In this document: piece by piece, positions 16,374 through 25,556 of the stretch | How positions within the stretch are numbered: the stretch's first letter is position 1 | Layout: every line of letters begins with the position of its first letter | Source of the DNA: JBDSKH01 sp035495435 | GTDB taxonomy: Bacteria; Actinomycetota; Actinomycetes; Actinomycetales; Microbacteriaceae | DNA: 55,770 bases | Assembly: GCA_035495435.1 (NCBI GenBank) | Contig: DATJFV010000014.1 | Span: 1 to 55,770, forward strand | Reading direction: 5' to 3' | The notes under the pieces: generated by a model | The model's database searches: none | What the model was told of the DNA's origin: nothing | What the model saw: only the letters and a program-made list of their open reading frames with translations | Made by a program: the position numbers and the translations under genes

Positions 16374-16979
16374 CTACTTCTTGGCCGCCAGCTGGTCGAT
16401 GATCGCCTGCGCCACGTCGTGCATGGTGAGGCGGCGGTCCATGGACGCCTTCTGGATCCAGCGGAACGCCTCGGGCTCGCTGAGGCCCATCTTCTCGTTC
16501 AGCAGGCCCTTGGCCCGGTCAACGAGCTTGCGGGTCTCGAAGCGCTCGACCATGTCGGCGACCTCGGCCTCGAGGGTCACGATCTGCTGGTAGCGGCTGA
16601 GGGCGATCTCGATCGCCGGCAGCAGGTCGTTCGGGGTGAACGGCTTGACCACGTAGGCGAGGGCGCCCGCCTCGCTCGCCCGCTCGACCAGCTCCTTCTG
16701 GCTGAATGCCGTGAGGAGAACGACCGGCGCGATGTGGTCCTTCGACAGCTGCTCGGCAGCCGAGATGCCGTCGAGCTTGGGCATCTTGACGTCCATCACC
16801 ACGAGGTCGGGCTTCAGCTCGGTGGCGAGCTGAACGGCGGCCTCACCGTCGCCCGCCTCGCCCACGACCTCGAAACCGTTGTCGCGGAGGATCTCGACGA
16901 TGTCGAGCCGGATGAGCGACTCATCCTCTGCCACAACGACTCGCCGGGGTGCCTGCGGGGTGTCCTGCGCGTCACTCAC
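16374..16979 (-). CDS. pdtaR: ANTAR-domain response regulator (PdtaR-like)
   Basis: A 201-residue two-component regulator acting on RNA rather than DNA. The receiver domain spans 12-130 with phosphoacceptor Asp63 (LVVMDVKMPKLDG), acidic pair near Glu18-Asp19, Thr (LLTAF) and Lys (VKPF). The C-terminal ANTAR helix bundle (about 140-200: RKLVDRAKGLLNEKMGLSE and AFRWIQKASMDRRLTMHDVA) binds tandem hexanucleotide-loop hairpins in mRNA to prevent termination. It is the likely orthologue of mycobacterial PdtaR (Rv1626), partner of the PdtaS kinase; the kinase is not in the window. GTG start. The conserved receiver residues suggest normal phosphorylation control. Confidence 0.92.
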   Translation of the reverse strand: MSDAQDTPQAPRRVVVAEDESLIRLDIVEILRDNGFEVVGEAGDGEAAVQLATELKPDLVVMDVKMPKLDGISAAEQLSKDHIAPVVLLTAFSQKELVERASEAGALAYVVKPFTPNDLLPAIEIALSRYQQIVTLEAEVADMVERFETRKLVDRAKGLLNEKMGLSEPEAFRWIQKASMDRRLTMHDVAQAIIDQLAAKK

Positions 16980-17028
16980 GGCAAAAGCCTACGGTATGGT
17001 TCACAGTGCCGCGCCCTCGGGTGCGAGC

Positions 17029-17111
17029 GCCGGATTGGCGGAATGGCAGACGCGGCGGACTCAAAATCCGCTGTCCGAAAGGGCGTGTGGGTTCGACCCC
17101 CACATCCGGCA
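17029..17111 (+). tRNA. tRNA-Leu (anticodon CAA)
   Basis: A class II tRNA of 83 bases. Acceptor GCCGGAT pairs with ATCCGGC plus discriminator A; D-arm GCGGAATGGCAGACGC; anticodon stem GCGGA/TCCGC with loop CTCAAAA, giving anticodon CAA (reads UUG); long variable arm; T-arm GTGGG-TTCGACC-CCCAC. The 3' CCA is not encoded. A TATGGT hexamer at 16995-17000 could be its -10 box, but no good -35 is visible. It is divergent from the ANTAR regulator. No duplicated 3' end suggesting an integrated element is seen nearby. Confidence 0.96.
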
Positions 17112-17138
17112 CAACGTGCGCTACGGGTGCGCTCCGCG

Positions 17139-17846
17139 TCAGATCCCGAGCAGATCCGCCACCGGCTGCAGAACGGAACGCAGGGTCGCCGGGTCGACCA
17201 GCAAGCCTGCCGCCAGAGTCACCGCCGACAGAACCAGGGCGACGATGGAGATCACGACGCCTCGGCCTCGACGAACCGACACGACCAGCGCGAGCAACGA
17301 CAGCGCGATCGGCGCTCCCGCGAAAATGCCCTGCGAGGCCGCCGGAAGGGTGATGAGCACCTTCGCGGCAAGCGCCGGGACACTGATCACGGCGAGGGCA
17401 AGCGCGACGCCGGCGATCCAGTTGCGCTGCCGGTACGGATCGTTCTTGCGTTCACCGGCGGGCACGCCGGTCGACAGCGACACCGTCCCCGCGACCTGCC
17501 GCTTCGGCGCAGCGGTGCGACCGCTCTGCGCATGCCAGTCGGACTGCGACGTCGGCTTCGCGGCAGGAGCCAGCACCGCAGGATCGAACGCGGAGTCGGC
17601 GAACAACGTCAGCGGCACCCCGTCGGCGTCGAGGTTCGCGGCACGCATGACGGTCGGCGTTGCGGGTGCCACCGGTGCGGATGCCGCCGCGACTGCCAGC
17701 GCAGGAACGGCAGCCACCGCCGACCGCTGCACGTGATCGGTCCATGCCACACCGCTCCACCAGCGCGACGCGGACGGATCGGCGGGGTCGGGGTACCAGC
17801 CCGCCGCCGGAGCGGTAGAAACCGTCTCGGAGCCCAACTCGGACAC
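17139..17846 (-). CDS. DUF2510 membrane protein
   Basis: A 235-residue protein with an N-terminal DUF2510 module (AAGWYPDPADPSASRWWSG, the WYPDP...RWWDG-type motif of actinobacterial membrane proteins), an Ala/Pro/Val-rich linker, and three or four hydrophobic segments in the last 100 residues (IAGVALALAVISVPALAA; APIALSLLALVVSV; VVISIVALVLSAVTLAAGLL). DUF2510 proteins are of unknown function. I place the start at GTG 17846 because GAAGGGGG lies just upstream and DUF2510 normally sits at the very N terminus; an ATG at 17906 would add 20 residues but has no ribosome site. Probably part of a short transcript downstream of pyk, or separate. Confidence 0.8.
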   Translation of the reverse strand: MSELGSETVSTAPAAGWYPDPADPSASRWWSGVAWTDHVQRSAVAAVPALAVAAASAPVAPATPTVMRAANLDADGVPLTLFADSAFDPAVLAPAAKPTSQSDWHAQSGRTAAPKRQVAGTVSLSTGVPAGERKNDPYRQRNWIAGVALALAVISVPALAAKVLITLPAASQGIFAGAPIALSLLALVVSVRRGRGVVISIVALVLSAVTLAAGLLVDPATLRSVLQPVADLLGI

Positions 17847-17944
17847 TGCGTCCCCCTTCACCACCCGGACGCCCACTGACCGGATGTTGCGCACAGCCTG
17901 GCTCATTCATCGAGCCGCGGCTACCCCGTGAAGGGGGGGTCAGC

Positions 17945-19402
17945 TCAGTCGGCGTGCGCGCCGCTCTCCCAGACCGGCAGCGCGGAATTCACGGCATCGC
18001 CGATCACGTGCACGCGCAGGTCGTTGGTCGAGCCGGGAATTCCCGGAGGGGAACCCGAGATCACCACGACCTTGTCGCCCACCTCCGCCATGCCGGCGGA
18101 CAGCAACTTCTCGTCCACCTGCTTGAACATTGCGTCGGTGTGGGTGACCCGGTCGACCAGGAACGACCCGATCCCCCAGGTCAGCGCCATCCGGCGCTGG
18201 ATGGCGACGTCGGGCGTGAACGCCTTCATCGGGATGCGGAAGCGCAGGCGGGACATGCGCCGTGCCGAGTCGCCGGACTCGGTGAAGACGCACACGTACT
18301 TGGCGTCGACGAAGTCGGCGACCTCGGCGGCCGCGAGGGTGATCGCTCCGCCCTGGGTGCGCGGCTTGGTGCCGAGCGGCGCGATGCGCTCGAGGCCGTG
18401 CTCTTCGGTCGATTCCACGATGCGCGCCATGGTCTGAACCGTGACGACCGGGTACTCGCCCACGCTGGTCTCGCCCGAGAGCATGACGGCATCCGCACCA
18501 TCGAGCACCGCGTTCGCGACGTCCGACGCCTCGGCGCGGGTCGGAACCGGCGAGTGGGTCATCGACTCGAGCATCTGGGTGGCGACGATCACCGGCTTGG
18601 CCATGCGGCGCGACAGCTCGACCGCGCGCTTCTGCACGATCGGCACCGCTTCCAGCGGCAGCTCGACGGCGAGGTCGCCCCGGGCGACCATGATGCCGTC
18701 GAACGCGTCGATGATCTCCTCCAGCGCGTCGACCGCCTGCGGCTTCTCGATCTTCGCGATCACCGGGACCTTGCGGCCCTCCTCGGCCATGATCTCGAAA
18801 ACTCGGTCGACATCGGCGGCATTCCGCACGAACGACAGAGCGATGTAGTCGGCGCCGAGCGCCAGACCCCAGCGCAGATCCTGCTCATCCTTCTCGGACA
18901 ACGCCGGAACGTTCACGGCGACCCCGGGGAGATTGATGCCCTTGTTGTTGGAGACGGGGCCCGCGACGACCACCTTGGTGACGACATCCACCCCATCGGT
19001 CGAGACGACCTCGACCTTGACCTTGCCGTCGTCGATCAACAGGAAGTCGCCCGGCGACACGTCCTGCGGCAGTCCCTTGAACGTGGTTCCCACGCGCTCT
19101 TTCGTCCCGACGATGTCGTCGGTGGTGATCGTGAAGGTGTCACCCACTTCGAGGTCGTACGGGCCGGCCTCGAACTTGCCCAGACGGATCTTCGGGCCCT
19201 GCAGGTCGACCAGCACGGCCACGGGCTTACCGGTGTCCTCCGCGGCCTTGCGCACGTTCGCGTAAACCTCGTTGTGCACCTCGTAGGTGCCGTGGCTGAG
19301 GTTCATGCGGGCGACGTCGACACCGGCCTCGATGATCGACCGGATGTTCTCATAGCTCGAGGTGGCGGGCCCGAGCGTGGCGACGATCTTTGCTCGTCTC
19401 AT
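17945..19402 (-). CDS. pyk: pyruvate kinase
   Basis: A 485-residue pyruvate kinase converting phosphoenolpyruvate and ADP to pyruvate and ATP. The barrel has GPKIRLGKF near 69-77, the catalytic Lys/Glu segment VIAKIEKPQAV (about 217-227), GDLAVELP, and the signature MTHSPVPTRAEASDVANAVL followed by DGADAVMLSGET. A B-domain lies at about 70-170 and the C-terminal regulatory domain follows 340. AAAGGAA is placed 9 bases before ATG. It lies downstream of gltD but is separated by a hairpin, so it likely has its own promoter or readthrough control. Confidence 0.98.
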   Translation of the reverse strand: MRRAKIVATLGPATSSYENIRSIIEAGVDVARMNLSHGTYEVHNEVYANVRKAAEDTGKPVAVLVDLQGPKIRLGKFEAGPYDLEVGDTFTITTDDIVGTKERVGTTFKGLPQDVSPGDFLLIDDGKVKVEVVSTDGVDVVTKVVVAGPVSNNKGINLPGVAVNVPALSEKDEQDLRWGLALGADYIALSFVRNAADVDRVFEIMAEEGRKVPVIAKIEKPQAVDALEEIIDAFDGIMVARGDLAVELPLEAVPIVQKRAVELSRRMAKPVIVATQMLESMTHSPVPTRAEASDVANAVLDGADAVMLSGETSVGEYPVVTVQTMARIVESTEEHGLERIAPLGTKPRTQGGAITLAAAEVADFVDAKYVCVFTESGDSARRMSRLRFRIPMKAFTPDVAIQRRMALTWGIGSFLVDRVTHTDAMFKQVDEKLLSAGMAEVGDKVVVISGSPPGIPGSTNDLRVHVIGDAVNSALPVWESGAHAD

Positions 19403-19438
19403 GACGAAATGGGTTCCTTTGTGGTGGTGGTGGGGGTA

Positions 19439-19458
19439 GGAGGCGTTCGTGCGCCCCC
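19439..19458 (-). terminator. candidate terminator hairpin after gltD
   Basis: On the minus strand, 7 bases after the gltD stop, GGGGGCG pairs with CGCCTCC (7 bp including one G-U) around a CACGAA loop. No U-tract follows, as is common in high-GC actinobacteria. It would separate the gltBD transcript from pyk. Confidence 0.5.
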
Positions 19459-19465
19459 GTCGAGA

Positions 19466-20923
19466 CTAGACCGCGATGGCGCGGTCGGACGGACGGACGG
19501 GTGCAGGGAGCTCGGTCTCGCCCTCGAGGAAGCGGTCGACCGCCGCAGCGGCCGCCCGCCCTTCGGCGATGGCCCAGACGATCAGCGACTGCCCGCGGCC
19601 GGCGTCCCCGGCGACGAAAACCCCTGACTCGGGGGTGTCGTACTGGTCCCCGCGGGCGACGTTCCCGCCGTCGTCGAACGGCAGGTTCAGCTGGTCCTCG
19701 AGCGCGTCGCGCTCGGCACCGGTGAACCCCATGGCGATGAGAACGAGATCGGCGGGGATCTCGCGCTCGGTGCCGGACTTGGGCACCCGCTTGCCGTCGA
19801 CGTACTCGGTCTCGGCGACGCGGAGCGCGCGGACCTCCCCCGCGTCATTGGCGAGGAACTCGACCGTCGAGGCCAGGTACACCCGCTCGCCGCCCTCCTC
19901 GTGCGCACTCGTGATCTCGAACAGGTTCGGGAACATCGGCCACGGCTGGTGCTCGGGCCGCTCTTCGGGCGGCTGGACGCCGATGGCGAGGTTCGTCACC
20001 GAGAGCGCACCCTGGCGGTGTGCGGTTCCGATGCAGTCGGCTCCGGTGTCGCCGCCGCCGATGACCACCACATGCTTGCCCTCGGCGGTCAGTTGCTCGG
20101 GGACCTGGTCGCCGGCCACCGCCTTGTTCTGCTGCACGAGGTACTCCATCGCGAAGTGCACGCCGAGCAGATCGCGGCCCGGGATCGGCAGATCCCGCGG
20201 CACCGTTGCGCCGGTGGCGACCACCACCGCGTCATAGCGTGCGCGCAGATCGGCCCAGGAGATGTCCTTGCCGATCTCGACGCCCGCGCGGAATCGCGTT
20301 CCCTCGGCCTGCATCTGGGCCAGGCGCAACTCGATCTGGCGCTTCTCCATCTTGAAGTCGGGGATGCCGTAACGCAGCAGCCCGCCGATGCGGTCGTCGC
20401 GTTCGTACACCGCAACCGTGTGACCGGCGCGAGTGAGCTGCTGAGCAGCAGCGAGCCCCGCCGGGCCCGAACCGACGACGGCCACCGTCTTGCCGGTGAG
20501 ACGCTCCGGCGGATGCGGCGTGACCCAGCCGTTGGCGAACGCCTGGTCGATGATCGAGACCTCGACCTGCTTGATGGTCACCGGTGGCTGGTTGATGCCG
20601 AGCACGCAGCTCGCCTCGCACGGTGCCGGGCACAGCCGGCCGGTGAACTCCGGGAAGTTGTTGGTCGCATGCAGCCGCTCGATGGCCTGCCGGCCCTCGT
20701 TGCGCCAGGTGAGGTCGTTCCACTCCGGAATCAGGTTGCCGAGCGGACAGCCCTGATGACAGAACGGGATGCCGCAGTCCATGCAGCGTCCGGCCTGCCG
20801 CCGCAGCTGCCCCGGGTCTTGCGCCTCATAGACCTCTTTCCAATCCATGATGCGCACCGGCACGGGGCGCCGCTTCGGCAACTCCCGCTCGCGGGTGGTG
20901 AGGAAGCCCTTCGGGTCAGCCAT
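19466..20923 (-). CDS. gltD: glutamate synthase [NADPH] small subunit
   Basis: The 485-residue beta subunit takes electrons from NADPH and passes them through FAD and Fe-S clusters to GltB. The N-terminal cysteine-rich region has CMDCGIPFCHQGC (Cys47, 50, 55, 59) and CPAPCEASC (Cys98, 102, 106) for two 4Fe-4S clusters. An FAD dinucleotide fold starts at VAVVGSGPAGLAAAQQL (about 148) and the NADPH fold at HVVVIGGGDTGADCIGTA (about 285). The C-terminal FVAGDAGRGQSLIVWAIAEGR closes the FAD site. It overlaps gltB by 8 bases. Confidence 0.98.
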   Translation of the reverse strand: MADPKGFLTTRERELPKRRPVPVRIMDWKEVYEAQDPGQLRRQAGRCMDCGIPFCHQGCPLGNLIPEWNDLTWRNEGRQAIERLHATNNFPEFTGRLCPAPCEASCVLGINQPPVTIKQVEVSIIDQAFANGWVTPHPPERLTGKTVAVVGSGPAGLAAAQQLTRAGHTVAVYERDDRIGGLLRYGIPDFKMEKRQIELRLAQMQAEGTRFRAGVEIGKDISWADLRARYDAVVVATGATVPRDLPIPGRDLLGVHFAMEYLVQQNKAVAGDQVPEQLTAEGKHVVVIGGGDTGADCIGTAHRQGALSVTNLAIGVQPPEERPEHQPWPMFPNLFEITSAHEEGGERVYLASTVEFLANDAGEVRALRVAETEYVDGKRVPKSGTEREIPADLVLIAMGFTGAERDALEDQLNLPFDDGGNVARGDQYDTPESGVFVAGDAGRGQSLIVWAIAEGRAAAAAVDRFLEGETELPAPVRPSDRAIAV

Positions 20924-23900
20924 TGGTCGCCTCCAGGATCCGGGTCCAGACCACGGGGCCGTCGGGGTCGAGCCCCTCGGCGATCGCGTCCTGGCGTGTC
21001 TTCAGCACCGCGGCATAGTCGCGCGGGAGCACCTTGACGAAGGTCGCCATGGTGGTGTCGAGATCGTCGAGCATCGAGGCGGCAAGGGTCGACTCGGTCT
21101 CGGCGACGTGGCGCTGCAGCAGATCGGTGAGGATCTCGACGTCAGCGCTGTCGAGGGGCAGCAGAGCGAGTTCTCCCGACGCGAGCGAGTCGCGGTTGAC
21201 CCGCTCGCGCTTGAGACCGTAGACGTAGGCCGTGCCGCCGGACATCCCGGCGCCGAGGTTACGGCCGGTGCCGCCGAGGATGACGGCGAGACCACCGGTC
21301 ATGTACTCGAGTGCGTGATCTCCGACGCCTTCGACGACGGCGGTGGCACCGGAGTTGCGCACGAGGAACCGCTCACCCACGACACCGCGGATGAACATGC
21401 TGCCCTGGGTCGCGCCGTAGCCGATCACGTTGCCGGCGATGACATTGCGCTCGGCCGGGAAGCGCGCGTCCCGCGGCGGACGCACCACGATCTGGCCGCC
21501 CGACAGGCCCTTCCCGACGTAGTCGTTGCTATCCCCCTCGAGGCGCAGCGTGATGCCGGGCGGCATGAAGGCGCCGAGCGACTGCCCCGCCGACCCGGTG
21601 AGCACGACCTCGATCGTGTTCGCGGGCAGCCCGTGCTCGCCGTGCCGCTTCGTCACCTCATGGCCGAGCATGGTCCCTACGGCGCGCTCGGTGTTGCGGA
21701 TCGGGAGGGCGATCCGCACGTGCTCACCGCGCTCGAGTGCCGAGGACGCCCGTCGGATCAGCTCCTGATCGAAGTGCGTCTCGAGCTCGTGCTGCTGACC
21801 ACGGAGGTTGCGGCGCGGCTCATCCTCGTCGAACTCCGGCCCGCTGAGCACTGGAGACAGGTCGAGCCCGTCGGCTTTCCAGTGTTCGATCGCACGGTCG
21901 ACGTCGAGCAGCTCGCTGTGGCCGATCGCCTCGTCGAGGCTGCGGAAACCGAGCTCGGCGAGGTACTCGCGCACCTCCTGGGCGAGGTACTCGAAGAAGG
22001 TCTCGACGAACTCGGGCTTTCCGGTGAACCGTGCCCGCAGCTCGGGGTTCTGCGTCGCCACGCCGACCGGGCAGGTGTCGAGATGGCAGACCCGCATGAG
22101 GATGCAGCCCGACACCACCAGAGGTGCCGTCGCGAACCCGTACTCCTCGGCGCCCAGCAGTGCCGCGATGATGACATCGCGCCCGGTCTTCATCTGGCCG
22201 TCCACCTGCACGACGACGCGGTCGCGCATGCCATTGAGCATCAGGGTCTGCTGCGTCTCGGCGAGCCCGATCTCCCACGGGGTGCCGGCGTGCTTCAGCG
22301 AGTTGAGGGGTGATGCCCCGGTACCGCCATCATGGCCGGAAACCAGCACGACATCCGCCAGCGCCTTCGTCACGCCGGCCGCGACAGCGCCGATGCCCGA
22401 CTGCGACACCAGCTTGACGTGCACCCGCGCCTCCGGGTTGGCCCGCTTCAGGTCGAAGATCAGCTGCTTGAGGTCTTCGATCGAATAGATGTCGTGATGC
22501 GGTGGCGGGGAAATGAGCCCCACCCCGGCTGTCGAGTGCCGGGTACGCGCGATCCACGGGTACACCTTGGTCGCCATCAGCTGACCGCCCTCGCCGGGCT
22601 TGGCTCCCTGCGCCATCTTGATCTGGATATCGGTCGCGTTGGTCAGGTACATGCTGGTCACGCCGAACCGGCCGCTCGCCACCTGCTTGATGCGGCTTCT
22701 GCGCTCAGGGTCGATGAGACGCTCGATGTCTTCCCCACCCTCGCCGGTGTTCGAGCGCCCGCCGAGGCGATTCATCGCGATCGCGAGCGTCTCGTGCGCC
22801 TCCTGGCTGATCGATCCGTAGCTCATCGCACCCGTGTTGAAGCGGGCGATGATCGACTCGATCGACTCGACCTCATCGATCGGCACCGGGGTGCGATCGT
22901 GCGTCTTCAGGGCGAAGAGACCGCGCAGGGTCATCAGGTTCTCGGCCTGCTCGTCGATCGCCCGGGTGTAGTCGCGGAAGATGTCGTACCGCCGCGCGCG
23001 AGTCGAATGCTGCAGCTTGAAGACCGTCTCGGGGTTGAACAGGTGCGGCGGGCCCTCGCGGCGCCACTGGTACTCGCCGCCGACCTGCAGCCGCTCGTGC
23101 GCCAGGATGGCGCCGTCGCGCGGGTAGGCGGCCTCGTGACGCGCCGCGTTCTCGCGCTCGACCGTCTCGAGCCCGACGCCGCCGAGCAGGCTGGTGGTGC
23201 CCGTGAAGTACTGGTCGACGAACTCCTGGCTGAGGCCGATCGCCTCGAAGGCCTGGGCCGCGGCGTACGAGCCCACGACCGAGATGCCCATCTTGGACAT
23301 GATCTTCAGCACGCCCTTGCCGAGCGCCTTGATCAGGTTGGCGACCGCCTTCTCGGGGGTGATCCCCGTGATCATGCCGCTCAGAACGAGCTGTTCGGCC
23401 GTCTCCATCGCGAGATAGGGGTTGATCGCGGACGCGCCGTAGCCCACCAGCAGAGCGACGTGGTGCACCTCGCGCACGTCGCCGGCCTCGACGATGATCC
23501 CGCACTTCATGCGGGTCTGCTGCCGGATGAGGTGGTGATGCACCGCCGCGAGCATCAGCAGCGAGGGAATGGGGGCCAGATCGGCGTTCGAGTCACGGTC
23601 GCTCAGCACGATGAACTGCGATCCGGCCTCGATCGCCGCGTCCGCCTCGGCGCACATCTCGGCCAGGCGCTTGGCGAGCCCGCGCTCGCCCTTCTTGACC
23701 TTGTAGAGGCCCCGGATGACGTGGGCGGGCCGGCGGCCGCTGCGCGTCTCGAAGTGCTGGATCTTGGCCAACTGGTCGTTGTCGATCACCGGGAAGTCGA
23801 GCACGATCTGCCGAGCGTGCTCGGGGGTCGCGTCGAGCAGGTTGCGCTCGGGCCCGAGACCGAGGCTCATCGAGGTGACGACCTCCTCGCGGATCGAGTC

Positions 23901-25478
23901 CAGAGGCGGGTTCGTCACCTGCGCAAATGCCTGGGTGAAGTAATCGAAGAGCAGCCGGGGGCGGTCGCTGAGTACCGCGATCGGGCTGTCCGAGCCCATC
24001 GCGCCGAGCGGCTCGGCGCCGTTCTGCGCCATCGGGGTGAGCAGGATACGCACCTCCTCCTCGGTGTAGCCGAAGGTGCGCTGGCGCCGCACCACCGACG
24101 CCGGGGTGTGCGTGACGTGCTCGCGCTCGGGCAGGTCGGCGAGATGGATGCGGCCGTCGTCCAACCACTCCTGCCACGGCGCCGAGGCTGCCAGCTCGGC
24201 CTTGATCTCGTCGTCCTCCACGATACGACCCTCGGCCGTGTCGACGAGGAACATCTTGCCCGGACGCAACCGGCCCTTGCGCACGATGCGGTCGGCCGGG
24301 AAGTCGAGCACGCCGATCTCGCTGGCCAGCACGACCAGGCCGTCGTCGGTGACCACGAAACGGCCCGGACGCAGTCCGTTGCGGTCGAGCGTGGCGCCGA
24401 CGAGGGTGCCGTCGGTGAAGACGAGGGCGGCGGGCCCGTCCCACGGCTCCATGAGCATCGAGTGGAACTCGTAGAACGCCTTGCGTGCCGGGTCGATGTC
24501 GGACTGGTTCTCCCAGGCCTCCGGCACCATCATCATGATCGCGTGCGGAAGGCTGCGGCCGCCGAGCGTGAGCAGCTCCACCACCTCGTCGAACGAGGCC
24601 GAGTCACTGGCCCCCTCGCTGACGATCGGGAACAGAGGCTGCAGGTCGCCCAGCACCTCGCTCTCCAGCTGGCTCTGCCGCGCGCGCATCCAGTTGCGGT
24701 TGCCCTGCACCGTGTTGATCTCGCCGTTGTGCGCGATCATGCGGAAGGGCTGAGCAAGGGGCCACGACGGGAACGTGTTGGTCGAGTACCGGGAATGCAC
24801 CAGCGCCAGGCGCGACGCGAACCGCTCGTCGCTGAGGTCGGGATAGAACGGCTCGAGCTGGAGAGTCGTCACCATGCCCTTGTAGACCAGAGTCCGCGCC
24901 GACAGCGACGGGAAGTAGGCGCCCAATTCGCGTTCGGCCCGCTTCCGCAGCCGGAAGGTCAGCCGGTCGAGTGCGATCCCCGACCGCTCGCCGTCCGTCG
25001 CCTCCACGAACAAATGCTCGAACGCCGGTGCCGCCTCGCGCGCGAGGGTGCCCAGATGCGCGGGATCGGTGGGCACCTCGCGCCAGCCGAGCACGCGCAG
25101 CCGTTCCTGCTCGGCGATCGCCTCGATACCGGCCTTCAGTTCGGCCCGCTCCCCCGCATCGAGCGGGAGGAACGACATGCCGACCGCGTACCTCCCGACC
25201 GGCGGCAGGTCGAACGGCGCGACGGCACGCAGGAACGCGTCGGGGATCTGCGTGACGATGCCCGCCCCATCACCGGTGCCGGCATCCGACCCCACCGCGC
25301 CCCGGTGCTCGAGGTGGCGCAGCGCGTCGAGAGCCTGCGTGACGATGTCGTGACCGGCTGTGCCGCGCAGCGTCGCCACCATCGCCAGGCCGCACGCGTC
25401 CTTCTCGTGGCGCGGATCGTACAGACCCTGCGCCGCGGGCACGCGGGAATTGCGCTGGAAGGGGGTGGGATGCGCCAT
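20916..25478 (-). CDS. gltB: glutamate synthase large subunit
   Basis: A 1520-residue alpha subunit that makes two glutamates from glutamine and 2-oxoglutarate. The class II glutaminase nucleophile is Cys29 (HEKDACGLAMV), exposed after removal of a 28-residue propeptide. The N-terminal amidotransferase domain (29-430) is followed by the central domain, the FMN-binding synthase barrel (about 870-1200: SMYLTNATDIQIKMAQGAKPGEGG; VSGHDGGTGASP) and a 3Fe-4S cluster motif CILMRVCHLDTCPVG. The C-terminal right-handed beta-helix with GGT and GAGMSGG repeats occupies about 1260-1480. The preceding 78-base gap after lgt contains a GAGGA ribosome site and no obvious hairpin. Confidence 0.98.
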   Translation of the reverse strand: MAHPTPFQRNSRVPAAQGLYDPRHEKDACGLAMVATLRGTAGHDIVTQALDALRHLEHRGAVGSDAGTGDGAGIVTQIPDAFLRAVAPFDLPPVGRYAVGMSFLPLDAGERAELKAGIEAIAEQERLRVLGWREVPTDPAHLGTLAREAAPAFEHLFVEATDGERSGIALDRLTFRLRKRAERELGAYFPSLSARTLVYKGMVTTLQLEPFYPDLSDERFASRLALVHSRYSTNTFPSWPLAQPFRMIAHNGEINTVQGNRNWMRARQSQLESEVLGDLQPLFPIVSEGASDSASFDEVVELLTLGGRSLPHAIMMMVPEAWENQSDIDPARKAFYEFHSMLMEPWDGPAALVFTDGTLVGATLDRNGLRPGRFVVTDDGLVVLASEIGVLDFPADRIVRKGRLRPGKMFLVDTAEGRIVEDDEIKAELAASAPWQEWLDDGRIHLADLPEREHVTHTPASVVRRQRTFGYTEEEVRILLTPMAQNGAEPLGAMGSDSPIAVLSDRPRLLFDYFTQAFAQVTNPPLDSIREEVVTSMSLGLGPERNLLDATPEHARQIVLDFPVIDNDQLAKIQHFETRSGRRPAHVIRGLYKVKKGERGLAKRLAEMCAEADAAIEAGSQFIVLSDRDSNADLAPIPSLLMLAAVHHHLIRQQTRMKCGIIVEAGDVREVHHVALLVGYGASAINPYLAMETAEQLVLSGMITGITPEKAVANLIKALGKGVLKIMSKMGISVVGSYAAAQAFEAIGLSQEFVDQYFTGTTSLLGGVGLETVERENAARHEAAYPRDGAILAHERLQVGGEYQWRREGPPHLFNPETVFKLQHSTRARRYDIFRDYTRAIDEQAENLMTLRGLFALKTHDRTPVPIDEVESIESIIARFNTGAMSYGSISQEAHETLAIAMNRLGGRSNTGEGGEDIERLIDPERRSRIKQVASGRFGVTSMYLTNATDIQIKMAQGAKPGEGGQLMATKVYPWIARTRHSTAGVGLISPPPHHDIYSIEDLKQLIFDLKRANPEARVHVKLVSQSGIGAVAAGVTKALADVVLVSGHDGGTGASPLNSLKHAGTPWEIGLAETQQTLMLNGMRDRVVVQVDGQMKTGRDVIIAALLGAEEYGFATAPLVVSGCILMRVCHLDTCPVGVATQNPELRARFTGKPEFVETFFEYLAQEVREYLAELGFRSLDEAIGHSELLDVDRAIEHWKADGLDLSPVLSGPEFDEDEPRRNLRGQQHELETHFDQELIRRASSALERGEHVRIALPIRNTERAVGTMLGHEVTKRHGEHGLPANTIEVVLTGSAGQSLGAFMPPGITLRLEGDSNDYVGKGLSGGQIVVRPPRDARFPAERNVIAGNVIGYGATQGSMFIRGVVGERFLVRNSGATAVVEGVGDHALEYMTGGLAVILGGTGRNLGAGMSGGTAYVYGLKRERVNRDSLASGELALLPLDSADVEILTDLLQRHVAETESTLAASMLDDLDTTMATFVKVLPRDYAAVLKTRQDAIAEGLDPDGPVVWTRILEATNG

Positions 25479-25556
25479 GGATAACCGTCCTCACGATGGT
25501 GCGGTGGGACGTCAGCGGCCCGAAGAGAAGGGGGCGTCGGCGAGAGTGCGCGCGAC

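Noticed and set aside
17029..17111. tRNA-Leu as an attachment site for an integrated element
   Set aside because: No integrase, no repeat of the tRNA 3' end, and ordinary core genes on both sides.
17907..17944. Terminator after pyk
   Set aside because: A 5-bp ACCCC/GGGGT stem overlaps what looks like part of the leader of the DUF2510 gene; too weak to call.
22332..25484. A 1050-residue open frame on the plus strand opposite gltB
   Set aside because: It is the antisense shadow of gltB, with Arg/His/Asp/Val-biased composition and no domain; gltB has full family motifs.
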